The position numbers and the translations under genes were made by a program. Under the pieces are notes generated by a model, which was given only the letters and a program-made list of their open reading frames with translations, had not been told where the DNA came from and made no database searches. Shown here one piece after another: positions 12,852 through 24,600 of a stretch of DNA of 38,971 bases. Every line of letters starts with the position of its first letter. The stretch's first letter is position 1. Source of the DNA: a virus. Location: IMG/VR virus record IMGVR_UViG_3300044630_001509, positions 1-38,971 of that record; one strand, written 5' to 3'.

Positions 12852-14966
12852 TTAAAATGAGGGTGGTCCGGATCTAATAATATAATTTATTGTTAGATAT
12901 GGATTCATAATACCTATTGCTGTCCCTAGTGTAAACGAAGGATCTGGTTTTTTGATAGGACCCGATGTGTTCAAGTATTGTGTCTGTCCCGAAGCTGTTG
13001 GTCCTAGGCCTGTGGTTGCCGGTGGATTAATTGCTGAGTCAACTCTAACAACAGAATACTGTACTCCAGAATTTTGCAATGAATGTTCGTGATCAGGAAG
13101 ATTGCTTAATGTTAATGCCACTGCACTTGAACCAGCACCTTCGCCTAGAATGTCTGCTTTAGTATCTGGCACACGATCTATGTTGCCGCCACCTGCGTCA
13201 ATATATCCGCCAAGCGCATTAGGAACTGTACCACCATTATCCATATTGTCTTTACCCAGTGCAAATCTACCTCTCAAATCAGGTAATCTAAATGTGTTAC
13301 TTCCATTTAGAGGTGTAGCGCCGTTATACAAGGTACCAATAGCATCAAATAAGTCTGGAAACTTTGATTTTTCAACTTCGGAACCGTCACAGAATAGATA
13401 TCCATATGGAGCACTAGCACCAGCATATGGCATGATACCTCCCATAGGTACACCAAGATCTCCAACAAATGTATTTCTGGTTTGCTTTAATAATCCTAGA
13501 GATGCGGTAGCTACTTCTGAAGCTCTATAAGTTAGAATATAATCATTTTTCTTGGAAACATTTGGGAATGGTTCTAATTTACTTTGTATAATATTAGCAG
13601 TCAAGCTAGTCGTAAATACCTTGGCATAGCTTCCTACTTGACCATCAAATGCTACTGTGGGCGAAGATACGTCACCGGATAATTGAAAAGTTGTAACATT
13701 TTTTAAGTTTGTAGCAGTGTTGGCATTACCATTGATGTTACCGTTGAGCACGCCTTCGATTTCATCTGCTATGATAGTTTTTGCTCTAATTGTTTTCCAT
13801 CTTCTTAGACTTGTTCCAATATCATATGTTTCTGTGCTTTTAGGTTGTATGGTGTTAGTCTGTGTAACGCCTGTAACATCTAATCCTGTACCAACGATTA
13901 AATTTTTAGTAATACTTGCACCGCCGGCGGTTCTTAACGAACCATTACTGAAATTAGTGCTTTCTGTAGTATTAGAAATTATTAATGCACCATTGGTAAA
14001 AATATTTCCATCAACATCAAGAGCTTCAGCAGGACTGGCTTTATTAATGCCTATTTTGTTATCTAATATTCTTAAAATAGTGCTAGCAATACCATTTCTG
14101 TTGACCTGTAGATCTAATGAACTTCCAGCCGCACTATTGTAAATTTTTGCGGCAGTTGCTGATGTAGAAACAGTAAATGTTCCATCAATACCCACAGTAA
14201 CTCCCGAATTATTTCTTATATTAAGACCAAAGTCTGTGGTATTAACTGTGTCGGTGCGTAGAAATTTTGATGCTGGTACTTGTGCAGTACCGATATTCAA
14301 TGCATCTGCACTTTGTGCAGTGCCATAATATTTAGGTAATAATCCGCCTACGAATTGTGCAATTTCTGGTGCAGATACCGGCACATTGATATTCATTCCT
14401 GCACGTATTACTGCATAACCAGAAATAGTATTCTTGGGAGTAAAACTATCTTTACTGAAAATTACTACTGGAATGTCAGCAATATAAAATGTCAATATAG
14501 ATCTAGTTATGTTATCTGAGTCTGCTATCTGTTCGATTGCAGGTCCATAACGCAAACCATCGATAGAACTTTCTGAAGGTCCTACTAGAATCCATCTTGT
14601 TCCTGAATAGATACGTAACTGTTGATTAGTGGTATCTACCCACAACTCGCCGACTTTTGAAGTTTCTACACTAGGTGCAGATGCACTTTTTTGTATGTTT
14701 GATGCTGATTTCCAATTGGTATTATCCCATATCATTAAGATACCGTTTTCGCTATCGTACCATAATTGGCCTTCAGTTGGGTTCACTGGTGCTGTTGCAC
14801 TGGCAAAATTCTCTAGAATGTGTAGAAAGTTTTCTGCGATAATCTGTCCATAACCTGTGATATTTCTTCCTGGAAACTTTAGACTGGTATCTGTGCTGGA
14901 GGTATTATCGTACACCGTTATAGGTGTCTTGTTGTCGCTATCTGTAAAATTAACAATATATGGCAT
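12852..14966 (-). CDS. Tail-fibre-like protein with phage tail collar domain, 704 aa (paralogue 1 of the array)
   Basis: The N-terminus shows the shared docking domain in a more divergent form (MPYIVNFTDSDNKTPITVYD, GYGQIIAENFLHILENFA, GQLWYDSENGIL, GELWVDTTNQQL). The shaft includes YDIGTSLRRWKTIRA, the counterpart of the LG...W..IYA motif. Residues ~505-575 form a phage tail collar domain: GGIMPYAGASAPYGYLFCDG, then LFDAIGTLYNG and NTFRLPDLRGRFALGKDNM. This domain is found in T4 gp12-type short fibres. The C-terminus ends NPYLTINYIIRSGPPSF, the usual end of collar-domain fibres. It is therefore the best candidate for the functional equivalent of the T4 short tail fibre. AGAGG precedes the ATG. 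Confidence 0.85.
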   Translation of the reverse strand: MPYIVNFTDSDNKTPITVYDNTSSTDTSLKFPGRNITGYGQIIAENFLHILENFASATAPVNPTEGQLWYDSENGILMIWDNTNWKSASNIQKSASAPSVETSKVGELWVDTTNQQLRIYSGTRWILVGPSESSIDGLRYGPAIEQIADSDNITRSILTFYIADIPVVIFSKDSFTPKNTISGYAVIRAGMNINVPVSAPEIAQFVGGLLPKYYGTAQSADALNIGTAQVPASKFLRTDTVNTTDFGLNIRNNSGVTVGIDGTFTVSTSATAAKIYNSAAGSSLDLQVNRNGIASTILRILDNKIGINKASPAEALDVDGNIFTNGALIISNTTESTNFSNGSLRTAGGASITKNLIVGTGLDVTGVTQTNTIQPKSTETYDIGTSLRRWKTIRAKTIIADEIEGVLNGNINGNANTATNLKNVTTFQLSGDVSSPTVAFDGQVGSYAKVFTTSLTANIIQSKLEPFPNVSKKNDYILTYRASEVATASLGLLKQTRNTFVGDLGVPMGGIMPYAGASAPYGYLFCDGSEVEKSKFPDLFDAIGTLYNGATPLNGSNTFRLPDLRGRFALGKDNMDNGGTVPNALGGYIDAGGGNIDRVPDTKADILGEGAGSSAVALTLSNLPDHEHSLQNSGVQYSVVRVDSAINPPATTGLGPTASGQTQYLNTSGPIKKPDPSFTLGTAIGIMNPYLTINYIIRSGPPSF

Positions 14967-14969
14967 CTA

Positions 14970-15617
14970 TTATACCTCTGTAAAACCGGTTAAGCTCTGT
15001 ACACGGATCGTGTAATCGATTTGTAACAGTCTGTTTAGACTTTTTTGTACGGGGTGGAATACCACATGTGTCAGCAATTTGCCATCACCGTTGGGATTGT
15101 AACTCTTAAGACCAAGTTCATCAAATACGAAATTACCGCTTAGGTCTACAGAGTTGTCAAATGCTTCTTGATCAGTGGGCTCACCGTAATCTAGCAGACA
15201 GCTGATTATAATATCGCTGTAGGTTGCGCCGCTGACATGTCGAACTTCCATTTTGTTTCTTACTGGATCTGTATTATTTGATTGATTTTCGTCAACTATT
15301 TTAGCGTATGTTTGATTATACAAACTGGAATTTACACCAACTGTGTTAGGAGTTAGATATGATATCAGCCCGGTTGGATCTACCACTGTGCCGCCGGTTC
15401 CGAAGGCCATTTCATAAATAGTTCCTTGACCTTGGTTACTTAAACTGTTTACCATAGCCACACTCATGTTTTCGTAGTGTATAGCGTTGCGCTTGTCGAT
15501 AAAGACTTCTCCGCTTTCCGGATCAAAAATCTTTATATGTCCTTCAAAATGAACACCACCTGTTTCGTTTGGTCTTCGTTCTACCTGTTGGTTTTTTTGG
15601 TCTTTGTTTTCTGGCAT
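14970..15617 (-). CDS. Phage structural protein, 215 aa (unknown baseplate or tail component)
   Basis: This is a conserved type of protein in T4-like aquatic phages that I recall only as structural. The core is HFEGHIKIFDPESGEVFID, then NAIHYENMSVAMVNSL, YEMAFGTGG, DPTGLISYLTPNT and LLTHVVFHPVQKSLNRLLQI. It contains no enzyme motif. I choose the ATG at 15617 (MPENKDQ...) because AAGAGA lies five to six bases upstream. The longer start at 15638 (seven extra residues) has no Shine-Dalgarno and would coincide with the predicted transcription start of the box at 15644-15651. It lies between the giant baseplate gene and the collar-domain fibre, and may link baseplate and fibres; that is a positional guess. 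Confidence 0.75.
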   Translation of the reverse strand: MPENKDQKNQQVERRPNETGGVHFEGHIKIFDPESGEVFIDKRNAIHYENMSVAMVNSLSNQGQGTIYEMAFGTGGTVVDPTGLISYLTPNTVGVNSSLYNQTYAKIVDENQSNNTDPVRNKMEVRHVSGATYSDIIISCLLDYGEPTDQEAFDNSVDLSGNFVFDELGLKSYNPNGDGKLLTHVVFHPVQKSLNRLLQIDYTIRVQSLTGFTEV

Positions 15618-15643
15618 ATTAGTCTCTTGTGATTCCATAGTTG

Positions 15644-15651
15644 TATTTATT
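15644..15651 (-). promoter_or_regulatory. Late-promoter-like box AATAAATA at the end of the giant gene
   Basis: The minus strand reads AATAAATA, an exact NATAAATA match, overlapping the stop codon of the 4621-residue gene. With T4 geometry, transcription would begin at about 15638. It would let the structural protein and the fibre array be transcribed independently of the nearly 14-kb gene upstream. Confidence 0.4.
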
Positions 15652-18600
15652 CGGGCAATTTAGTAGTGCGTTTAGCAATGAATTCTGCCATAGGTGTGGT
15701 ATTTTCCAGCAACGATTCGCCTGCGCTGGCTGTGGTTTCACCACGATCGTACCATACTTTACCAGTCCTCCTTATCACAGATATTCTAGTTCCTGCCGGA
15801 ATCGCAGTGGTTAATCTTATGTAATTTGCAACCCCGTCCACGGCAAATTCAGCTTCAAGCTGCGTATCTGCTGCAGGACTGCTGGCTCCTAATGTTTCAT
15901 CGTATACAGCTAGAGGATCTTTGCGTAATCTTTTACCTGCAGCAAAAACTTCTACTTGATCGCAGGGGCCGTGTGTGGTCGGAATCGTTGATCGATACCA
16001 TGTGGTTCTAGTGCCTTGTACTGGTGTAAAATCCAACGGACCTACTAACAAGCTGCTACCATCTGATACAAAATCCTGACGGTCTTGTGTTTCATTATAA
16101 GGCACAGTTTCTCGAGGACCGACGTCTGCTACAACACTGCCTGTAGCATGTAATACCGGTATCGCAGTACCAAAGCTTCCTCTACGTAATTTTGACAATA
16201 CATTGCCTACTTTGCTGTTGTATTCAATACGTTCGCCATTAACAGTGATTATACCCGGAACGTTTCTCGAAACGATAGGTTCTCCTAATAGGCTACCGTC
16301 ATTGACTGTGATTTCTTGATCATAGTAATTTAGATCTTTGGCCAGTTCTACAGCACCAATAGAATATCGTTTGAAATGATAGATATTCAACATGTCTTTG
16401 TGTATTTCGAATGCGCTAGGTGCACGATAAATGTCTGAGCCAAATGTCACTACTTTGATTAAATCTGCCGCAGTGGAATTGGCTGTGAGGTACAGTACAC
16501 TTCTTGGTAGTGATACATAATAATCTTGATCTTTGGTTAATCTTACACCATTTTTATAAACCCATACATAGCTAGCAGCCAGTGGTGTTTGTGGTAGATA
16601 ATAGTTAACCTTGCCTCCGGTATATTCGTCTGAAACTATACCCATCGATGGATATTCACTGAACCATGTTACATTTATGATATCATCATAAATCATAGCA
16701 ACATCAGCATCAATTACTAGATTGTTATCTACTACAGCATACTGCGATCTAAAATCGTTTTCAATCTTAACAACATCGCCTTCGACAAGTATCGCTGGAT
16801 CGATAGCTACTGTTTTAGTAGTACCGTTGTAGGTATAATCTTGAATTACTGTTTTTAATTCATCATTGACAAATACTTTGATATTCTGTGACAGAATGGC
16901 ACCAGCTGGTTCCTCGGGGTCAACACCTAATACAACATTTGCTGTTATTCCATCATAGGTTGTATAAACAGTATCTACTCCTCTAAGTGCTATTCCATTT
17001 AATTCTACTACCATAGAAGATACAGCCGACGCCCGAGATAGATTCACAAATGTATCTAAATCAAAACTTCTTGTGCTGCCTTCAAACTGTATAGATTGTC
17101 TGTTTACACGAACTATCGGCAATTCTGTAGAATCTACATCTGATACTGATCCTATACAGATTATTTTCACAACATCTCTGAAACTAGGATTAGTACCAAA
17201 TCTTATCAATGTTTTTCCCGCGGTAGTAACAACACCAGTGCTGTCAGTGAATCCCACGTCCTCATATTCTCCATTTACTGTAACTAACACAGCAGAAGTA
17301 TCGCTGTAGTTTGCACCTGTTAGGAATAAGCTGGTTGTGCCATCAGCAACAAATTCTTGGTAATCCAATAGTGTAACACCTCCTAATCCAACCTCTATTA
17401 TTTCAATCACTGCGCCAGCAGCTGGTGCTGTTGTGAATTCAATCTGTTTAGCGATAAAATCGATGCTGTAATTGATTGTAGAATCTGTACTATTATATTC
17501 TTGTTTGATCTTATTAACATATACCAATAGTGATCGAGATTCTAAGATTTCTAAATCAATGTCATAGATCTTAGTAACACCGTCTGAGATGATGGTCTTA
17601 GATTGTAAAGGTGCTGCGCCAGAACGAGTGTTATTAAACACTTTGATGCTGACGCTGTCTAATACCTGACCCGGAACATTTTCTTCTGGTGCTGGCACTT
17701 GATCAGGAGAAATAAATGTATCACCATCTATAGATATTTCTTCTGCTAATGTTCCTCTAGCAATCGCATACATACCGTCTATGGTATTTGGAGCAATGCT
17801 GGTGGCTGTAGATCCTGTTGCTGCAAATGTACCACCACTTAGTCTAGTATCTAAAAGATTATTATCAGTAATAGTTACACTGCCGTCGCTTTCTACAGGA
17901 CGAAATATCAGTATGTCTCCAACATTGGTCTGTATGTAATCTCCGATCTCTACGGTGTTTGTAACACCATCACCAATAAAGGTAGGCATCTGAGCGTTGG
18001 GATTTACGGATGTTGATGAATCATCTCCTAATATAAAATAAGGAGAATCTATTCTCACAGCCGCGGGTGCCTGTGTGGATTCAACAAATACCACTGTTGG
18101 TGCTGTTGCCGGACCAAGTGTATCAATGTCTCTTGCGATTCCTGTTCCTGCACGTTTTAAATAGATATTGATTTCTTGGTCCACAGCTGGTATGAATGGT
18201 AGAGTCACTGAAGTAGTGCTTCCGTCACAGACCACATAATAATCAGCTGCTGCTTCTACGCTGTCCCAGTTATCTGTGAACCACGGTAAAGCATCCCAGC
18301 CGCCAGTGACATCGAATGTTGTGCCTTGAATTTGTACACCACCAAAATCTATGCCAGTCATTAACTGTGATAATTCTTTGCCTCGCATTCCTGAACTTGG
18401 TGCGTAGAATTTTTCTATACGATTAACTGCATCCAGCAAGGAGTCATTTTTCTCATAGGCGACTTTAATAATACTACCTGCTTCGGGTACTGTTACAAAT
18501 ATAAGTTTGCCTTTTAATAAACTGTAGGTATCTGTGGTGGATGTGTATAGATTGATTATGTATTCATCATTTAACACCACTTGATTGTCTTTGGTAATAG

Positions 18601-21600
18601 TGATTTTAGTTTTATCTCTAGTTGGTGCATAGTTTAAATCAAATACCGCAGTAAATCCTGTGGCAGTGAATGTCTGTTCCTGAGATAGATCAATGTAAGT
18701 ACCTTGTTTAGATAATCTATCAAATTTCACTGTTATACCAAATGTCCTAGCTTTAGAATCGCCAAGTACTGCAATCGCAGATGCTGGTTTGGTGCTGTTT
18801 CCACCTACTAATGTTATAGTTGGTGTTTGTGTATACCCGGTACCTTGATCTAGGATTTCAAATCCAGAAATTTCACCGTTAGACACAAATGCTCTTGCTT
18901 TGGCTCCGGTGCCATTACCGGAAATCAATACATTAGGTACTGTGGTATATCCTTCGCCTGCATTAGATACTTCTATTGCAGTTACCCCAAATCCTTGATT
19001 ATCTAACCACCAACGCCAAGGATACGATTGTATTTCTTCATTGGATGTAGATATAGGAACTATTTTTCCTTCGGCTGTGGAGAAAGTCGGTGGTAGGTCA
19101 AAATCTGTTATTGCCTGTCCTAGTGGTTCTGTGGTTGAATATTTGCTGGAATATTCGCGAACCGTGGTTCTATATGGTTTAACTTCTTGAATGTATTCTT
19201 GGAAACTTGCTAAATTATCGTTTTTATAATTTAATTTCTGTTCAAGGGGTCCAACAATATGTGTGGCATTCAAAAAGCTGGTTTTAAATGCCCAATCAAT
19301 GTATTGTTGTTCAGCGAAGGCATATCGTACAGCAGTAAAGAATAATGTATTCCACTCAACGGCATATTCACCGATGTATAATTTATTTTTGATATTATCT
19401 AATATGATACGCAATTCTTTACTGTTATCAATGTCATATGATTTAGTATCAAAAGATGCGGTATTATCAAAGCCAATTCCTGATTGTTCATTGTTCCATA
19501 GAGATGAACTTAATTGGAATGTGCCTGCGCCCCTTCCCACTAGTTTATAATTGTCAAAGAAATATGCATTAGTATCTGCTGTTTTTTTAAACACTGCCCA
19601 ACTGCCGCTGCCATATTCTGTAATTCTAATTAAATCACCTATCGCTACTGTCACAGAAGGTATCAATGTAAAATATACGACTTCCTTAACAATTCTACTA
19701 GTAGATCCGTACCCCTCGGCCCACCAGTCCTCAGAAAATTGATATTTCGTTGTGTCATAGGCCTGCGTTCTACTTCTATAGAAAGTTTTTCTAATATCGT
19801 CCCAGGCATAGATAGACCAAAATCCGTTAGTGGTTTCGTCTGCATTAACTAACACTGAAAATTGTCTGACTACAGCAGTGGCTGATGTATATTTTCTTCC
19901 TTTGGTAATAACTGTCGCAGAAATTACTCGGCCCTGATTATCAATAGATAATCTTGCTGTGGCTCCTGTACCATTGCCCTCAATGACTATAGGAGGAGCT
20001 TTTTTATACCCGAACCCGCTGTTAACTATGACAATGTTATCAACTTGATTGTCTATGATGTTGACTGACAGAACGGCTTGACGGACTCTAGCTGTACCGA
20101 TAGTGATTAAATCAACTTGATTATCTACTGTTTGATCATACAAGTTTAATACTTCTGATGGAGCTGCTTCAAAATCATTTAATGTGTCAAATGGGACAAT
20201 ATCCAAGAAAGGTTCTTTCTTTAAGAATGTGTTTATTTTATCGATAGTGATTTTTAATATTCTTCTTCGATCTATAAACATTCCCTGACGTGGGCGGAAG
20301 TTGATTCCATATTTCTGTTTGGCAGGCAATTTAGGATCAGGAATAACATTACCAACTACGTCGCTGCCTATCAAGCTATCAATCCATTTAGTTTCTAAAC
20401 TTACTGTTGGCAGACTATCTGCTAATCCCTCTGTCAACAGCTGATATTCATTGTGAATAGCATTCAACTGTTTTTTATTTTTAAGATATTGAATGTTTAA
20501 CAATGCAGTGTCTGAAGCTAGTATTGATTCAAAATTGTATGTTAAAAATTTATCAGAATCGATTAAAGCGATAAAGGCTACGCCCGATCCTGCTGGATTT
20601 TCAATCGCTGAAGCTACTTCCGAGGCTGCAATTCTTCTGCTTGGTTTACCTGAAGGAGTAATTGTTTTATTTCTTACCCAATAGTAATATAATGTGCTAG
20701 TGGCTAGTCCAGTATTAGGATTTATTAATTCTTTTATTGTATACACTGTGTTATTAGGATACAGAGGCTGTCCAGAAATTCCTTGAGAAATTCCGTCGTT
20801 AGTATCAGCAAGAGCTGCCCATTCGCTAGGCAGTAGTAATGTTTCAACCCATTCGTAAACATCAATAGAAGCTCCATGTGCTAGAGAATTCCAGTTACCT
20901 GTTCTATAAGCAGCATCGCCCTGTTCATAATACTTCCATTTGGCTGTGGATAGGTCCCACCATAGTTCTCCAACATATCTTTCAGCCCATGCTGTTGTTG
21001 TGTCTACTGCCTGTTCATCAGTCCCGATGGTATAAACTGCCGGATCATAGATAGTTTTAAATTTGATTTCTTGTTCTGCAATATTAAGAATTTTTAATTT
21101 AGCATTATCGACATAATCTATGTCTTGTATTTTAACATTCTTGACATTGTCATATAATTCAATACTCTTGATCTCTGTTGTATCAACGACAGCCTTCCGA
21201 GCCTCTAGTGTATTCCAAGAATTTACCAATGGGTCTTTTCTAAATAATCTAACTATACCAGTCTTAGGTCCATCATACGCTAGTACAGTTCCATGTGTTG
21301 CAGGAGCGATATAATCAGGAGATCCTACTGCAATCGCTGAGTGCGAGCAATCAACACTAAATCCAAATGATTCAAATGGGGATAGTGTGGCTTCTAATTT
21401 TTCGACTAAGAAATAATTTTCGTCTTTTTTCTCAAACACATATACCGCACCAGAATATCCTTTTCTGTCAACGAATCTAGTCCTGCTTTGGTCAAATGTT
21501 GTGCCTTGTGTGATGTCAAATCTAGTAGGCAATGAATATGGAGAATTGTTAGCACCTATAGCTATTCTATCTCCATTGTAACTAATCGATGCACTTTGTC

Positions 21601-24600
21601 CAAAATACTCGTTGGGATAAATTTCAAAACTTTCGAGTTTTTGTTTGAGTCGATATTCGATACCGGCAAAACTATCTGTGCGCAGAATATAGGCGCTGCC
21701 TTGATTTTGAAAATTGATATCTGCTTTGGGGCTGGTAACCAGCAGAGTCGTTCCAGAATAATCTAGATCTAGACTCCAACCAAATTGATCGCCTGCTGAG
21801 ATCGGAGTAGTTCCGGAATCTATATCATTGAGATCAATCATTGAACCTGAAGTAACGGTTTGTTTTAATTCATAAATTCCAGCTAGAGATCTTTGGTAGA
21901 TGAAAACCTTTCCTGATGATTCTCCTGTGCTGTCGCCGACATTATCCCAAGGTTGTCCTAGGTCTGGGGCTTCATTATAACTTCTAGTTGTGGAGTCTAA
22001 TGATTCCCCAAGCCTCTGTACTAATTTGTAATATCCGGTTTGATATCTGACTACATCTCCCTCGATATACTCTATATCAGGTCTCCATACACCTCGGAAG
22101 TTAGGAAAATATTGACCATCACTGAATGGTGAGCCAACTGCTAACACGCTACCATCTCTGTTCATTGAAATACTGGTTCCAAACTTGTCGCCTATTTTAA
22201 TCAATTCTGCAAGCTGAGAATTTGATAGTATTCCAACCTGCGTTTCTAATAAGTTGCCTAATGTTGAACCATCGTCATCGATGGCAATGTTTGTTGGCAA
22301 TGAATTATGTGTGGAGATAGGATCCATTCTTTGCCAACCTGAAGATTCCACAGATATAGTACTACCATCGCCGTGTGTTGAATCTTCTAAACACATCCAT
22401 AATGCTGAATCATACCATACAATTTCACCTGCATAGTAAGCCGTGGACACCGGATCATAGATACCTTTGTAATTTTGATTTTCTAGATGTTTCCATTCTG
22501 TGCCATTATAGGTATAAAGATATACCCGACCGCGACCATCCAAGGATTCTACCGCAGATACTGCCATGTAATATGTGTTTCCTGACTGACCAATAGTTAT
22601 ATCAGATGCAAACAATTCGTCATTATTAGCACGAGGACTAACAAAAGAAGATTTAAGAGACCAGCTTTGATTTTCCCATTGGTATATTGAAATCATACCT
22701 TGATTGGTATATCCAGGTGCTGTCCCTGCTGAGAAAGCTGGAATTGATGTTGCCGGAGCCCAATCATTGGTGTCAAGATTTATGGAACTTCCGTCACCTA
22801 CATTAGTGGCCAATGATTTCCACAGTTTGCCTGCATATACCACAATGTCGTCTGTGAGATAGGTAGCAGAAGGATTGAATGTTCCCTTGTAGTTACTACG
22901 GATACCGCTGGCATTAGGTGAGCCAATAATCAGCCATCTATTATCCGGACTCACTGCCATGGATTTACCGAATGACCCTAATACTCCAGATTCGAATCCT
23001 GCGGGCGGAGCTATGATTTGTTTTAATATTAACCCTGATGAATTTTCAATATAAGACATCACGTATCCAGATCCAGGGATACTAGAAATTGTTTGTTTTA
23101 GATTGTCAATGTATAATACTTTTGATCCGGTGTATAACGGAGAAGTTGTTCCGTATTCTGTGAGTTGTTTTTCGACAAATTGTTTTTTCTTCTCAATGAC
23201 TTCCCAACTGTTAGTGCCGTTATTATCAATCCATAATTTAGAACCATCTTTTAATATAGCAGACTGTTGAAAATCTAGCACATCATATGATGCAAATCTA
23301 GCTGGTGTTAGTGTATAGATATACGCTATAGTGCTGTTGTCAAATAAGGGATCTTGTGCCGTCGAAGAGACTTCAACTGTTATTGTAAATTCTCCAACTG
23401 CTGTGATCCTAAAGAATCCTTCAAGATTTGTGATTTCTTTAAAACCAACAATATCTTCCACAACAAAATTATGCCTGCGATCCAGTGTTATTGTAACATC
23501 GGTTTCAGATCTAGTGACAGTTGTTATTGTTATAATCGGTGACTGATTGTATCTCAACACAGACCATGTATAATTATCAAATGTGATCCATATATGATCG
23601 TTTTCAATCACAGAATTGATATCAATATTTAGGATATCATCTCTAGATGCAACAACAAAATCTATTTGATTTGTTTTTACATAGCCTGCAGTTCTAACAG
23701 GCTCGGCTTCGGTGGATGTTGGATTTATGTGAGTTGTAAAAGGAATTGGTTGGATAGAAAAATCTGATCCTACTATTCTATAATATTGATCTAGTATATT
23801 ATTGGGTTCAGTTTCAAGTACTAGTATCGGCTGCGGATTAATTTGAAATTTGTCTTTTTCTAATCTAATTTCTATTTCTTTAAGTTGGTCTATTCCGCCT
23901 AGTCTACCTACTCTGAAAGCCCACTCTTCATTTAATTCACAAGCATCGGCGGTACGACTGAGTTTGTTGAATATCTTGGTCACAGCATTAGCTGTACCTT
24001 TTTCACGAATAAATCCTTGATACAATCTAAATTGTGTTACAGGATCTTCCGATATATTCTGTAGATATTCTCTGGTTTGATATCCTACGGAGTGTCGAGC
24101 CAGTGCTCGTTGATTTTCTCCTATGCCTGACGATGTAGTATCATAGTAATCTTCAAACTGATTAACTTTATAATCAAAATTTGCTACTAATTGTTTTTCT
24201 GGTGTTGAATCTAATTTGGACCAATTAACAGGTTTGAATTCCTCAACTCCTAATTGATTAACCAAGCTGGTCCAATTGTAACTTCTGTATGAAACGATAT
24301 CACCTAGTCGATAATCTGTAAATGGTTGCCACGCTTGTATGTTTACATTGTCAAACAAGAATCCTGGGCTGGTATAATCGCCGTCCCAATCCACTGTGCG
24401 GAATCCCTGAGACTTAATACGTTCTTGACGATACCCTGTGGTCTTGTCATAGAGAATATCATTGAACACAGTTCTATCATCAAAAATAGTCACATGTTCT
24501 TTTAGAACATAATAGAGTTTTAGATAATAGATGCCTTCTTCTGTGTTTGCAGTTTCGACTGTGATATTTTGAAAGGTTCTATTAACATTAATCAAGTTAG

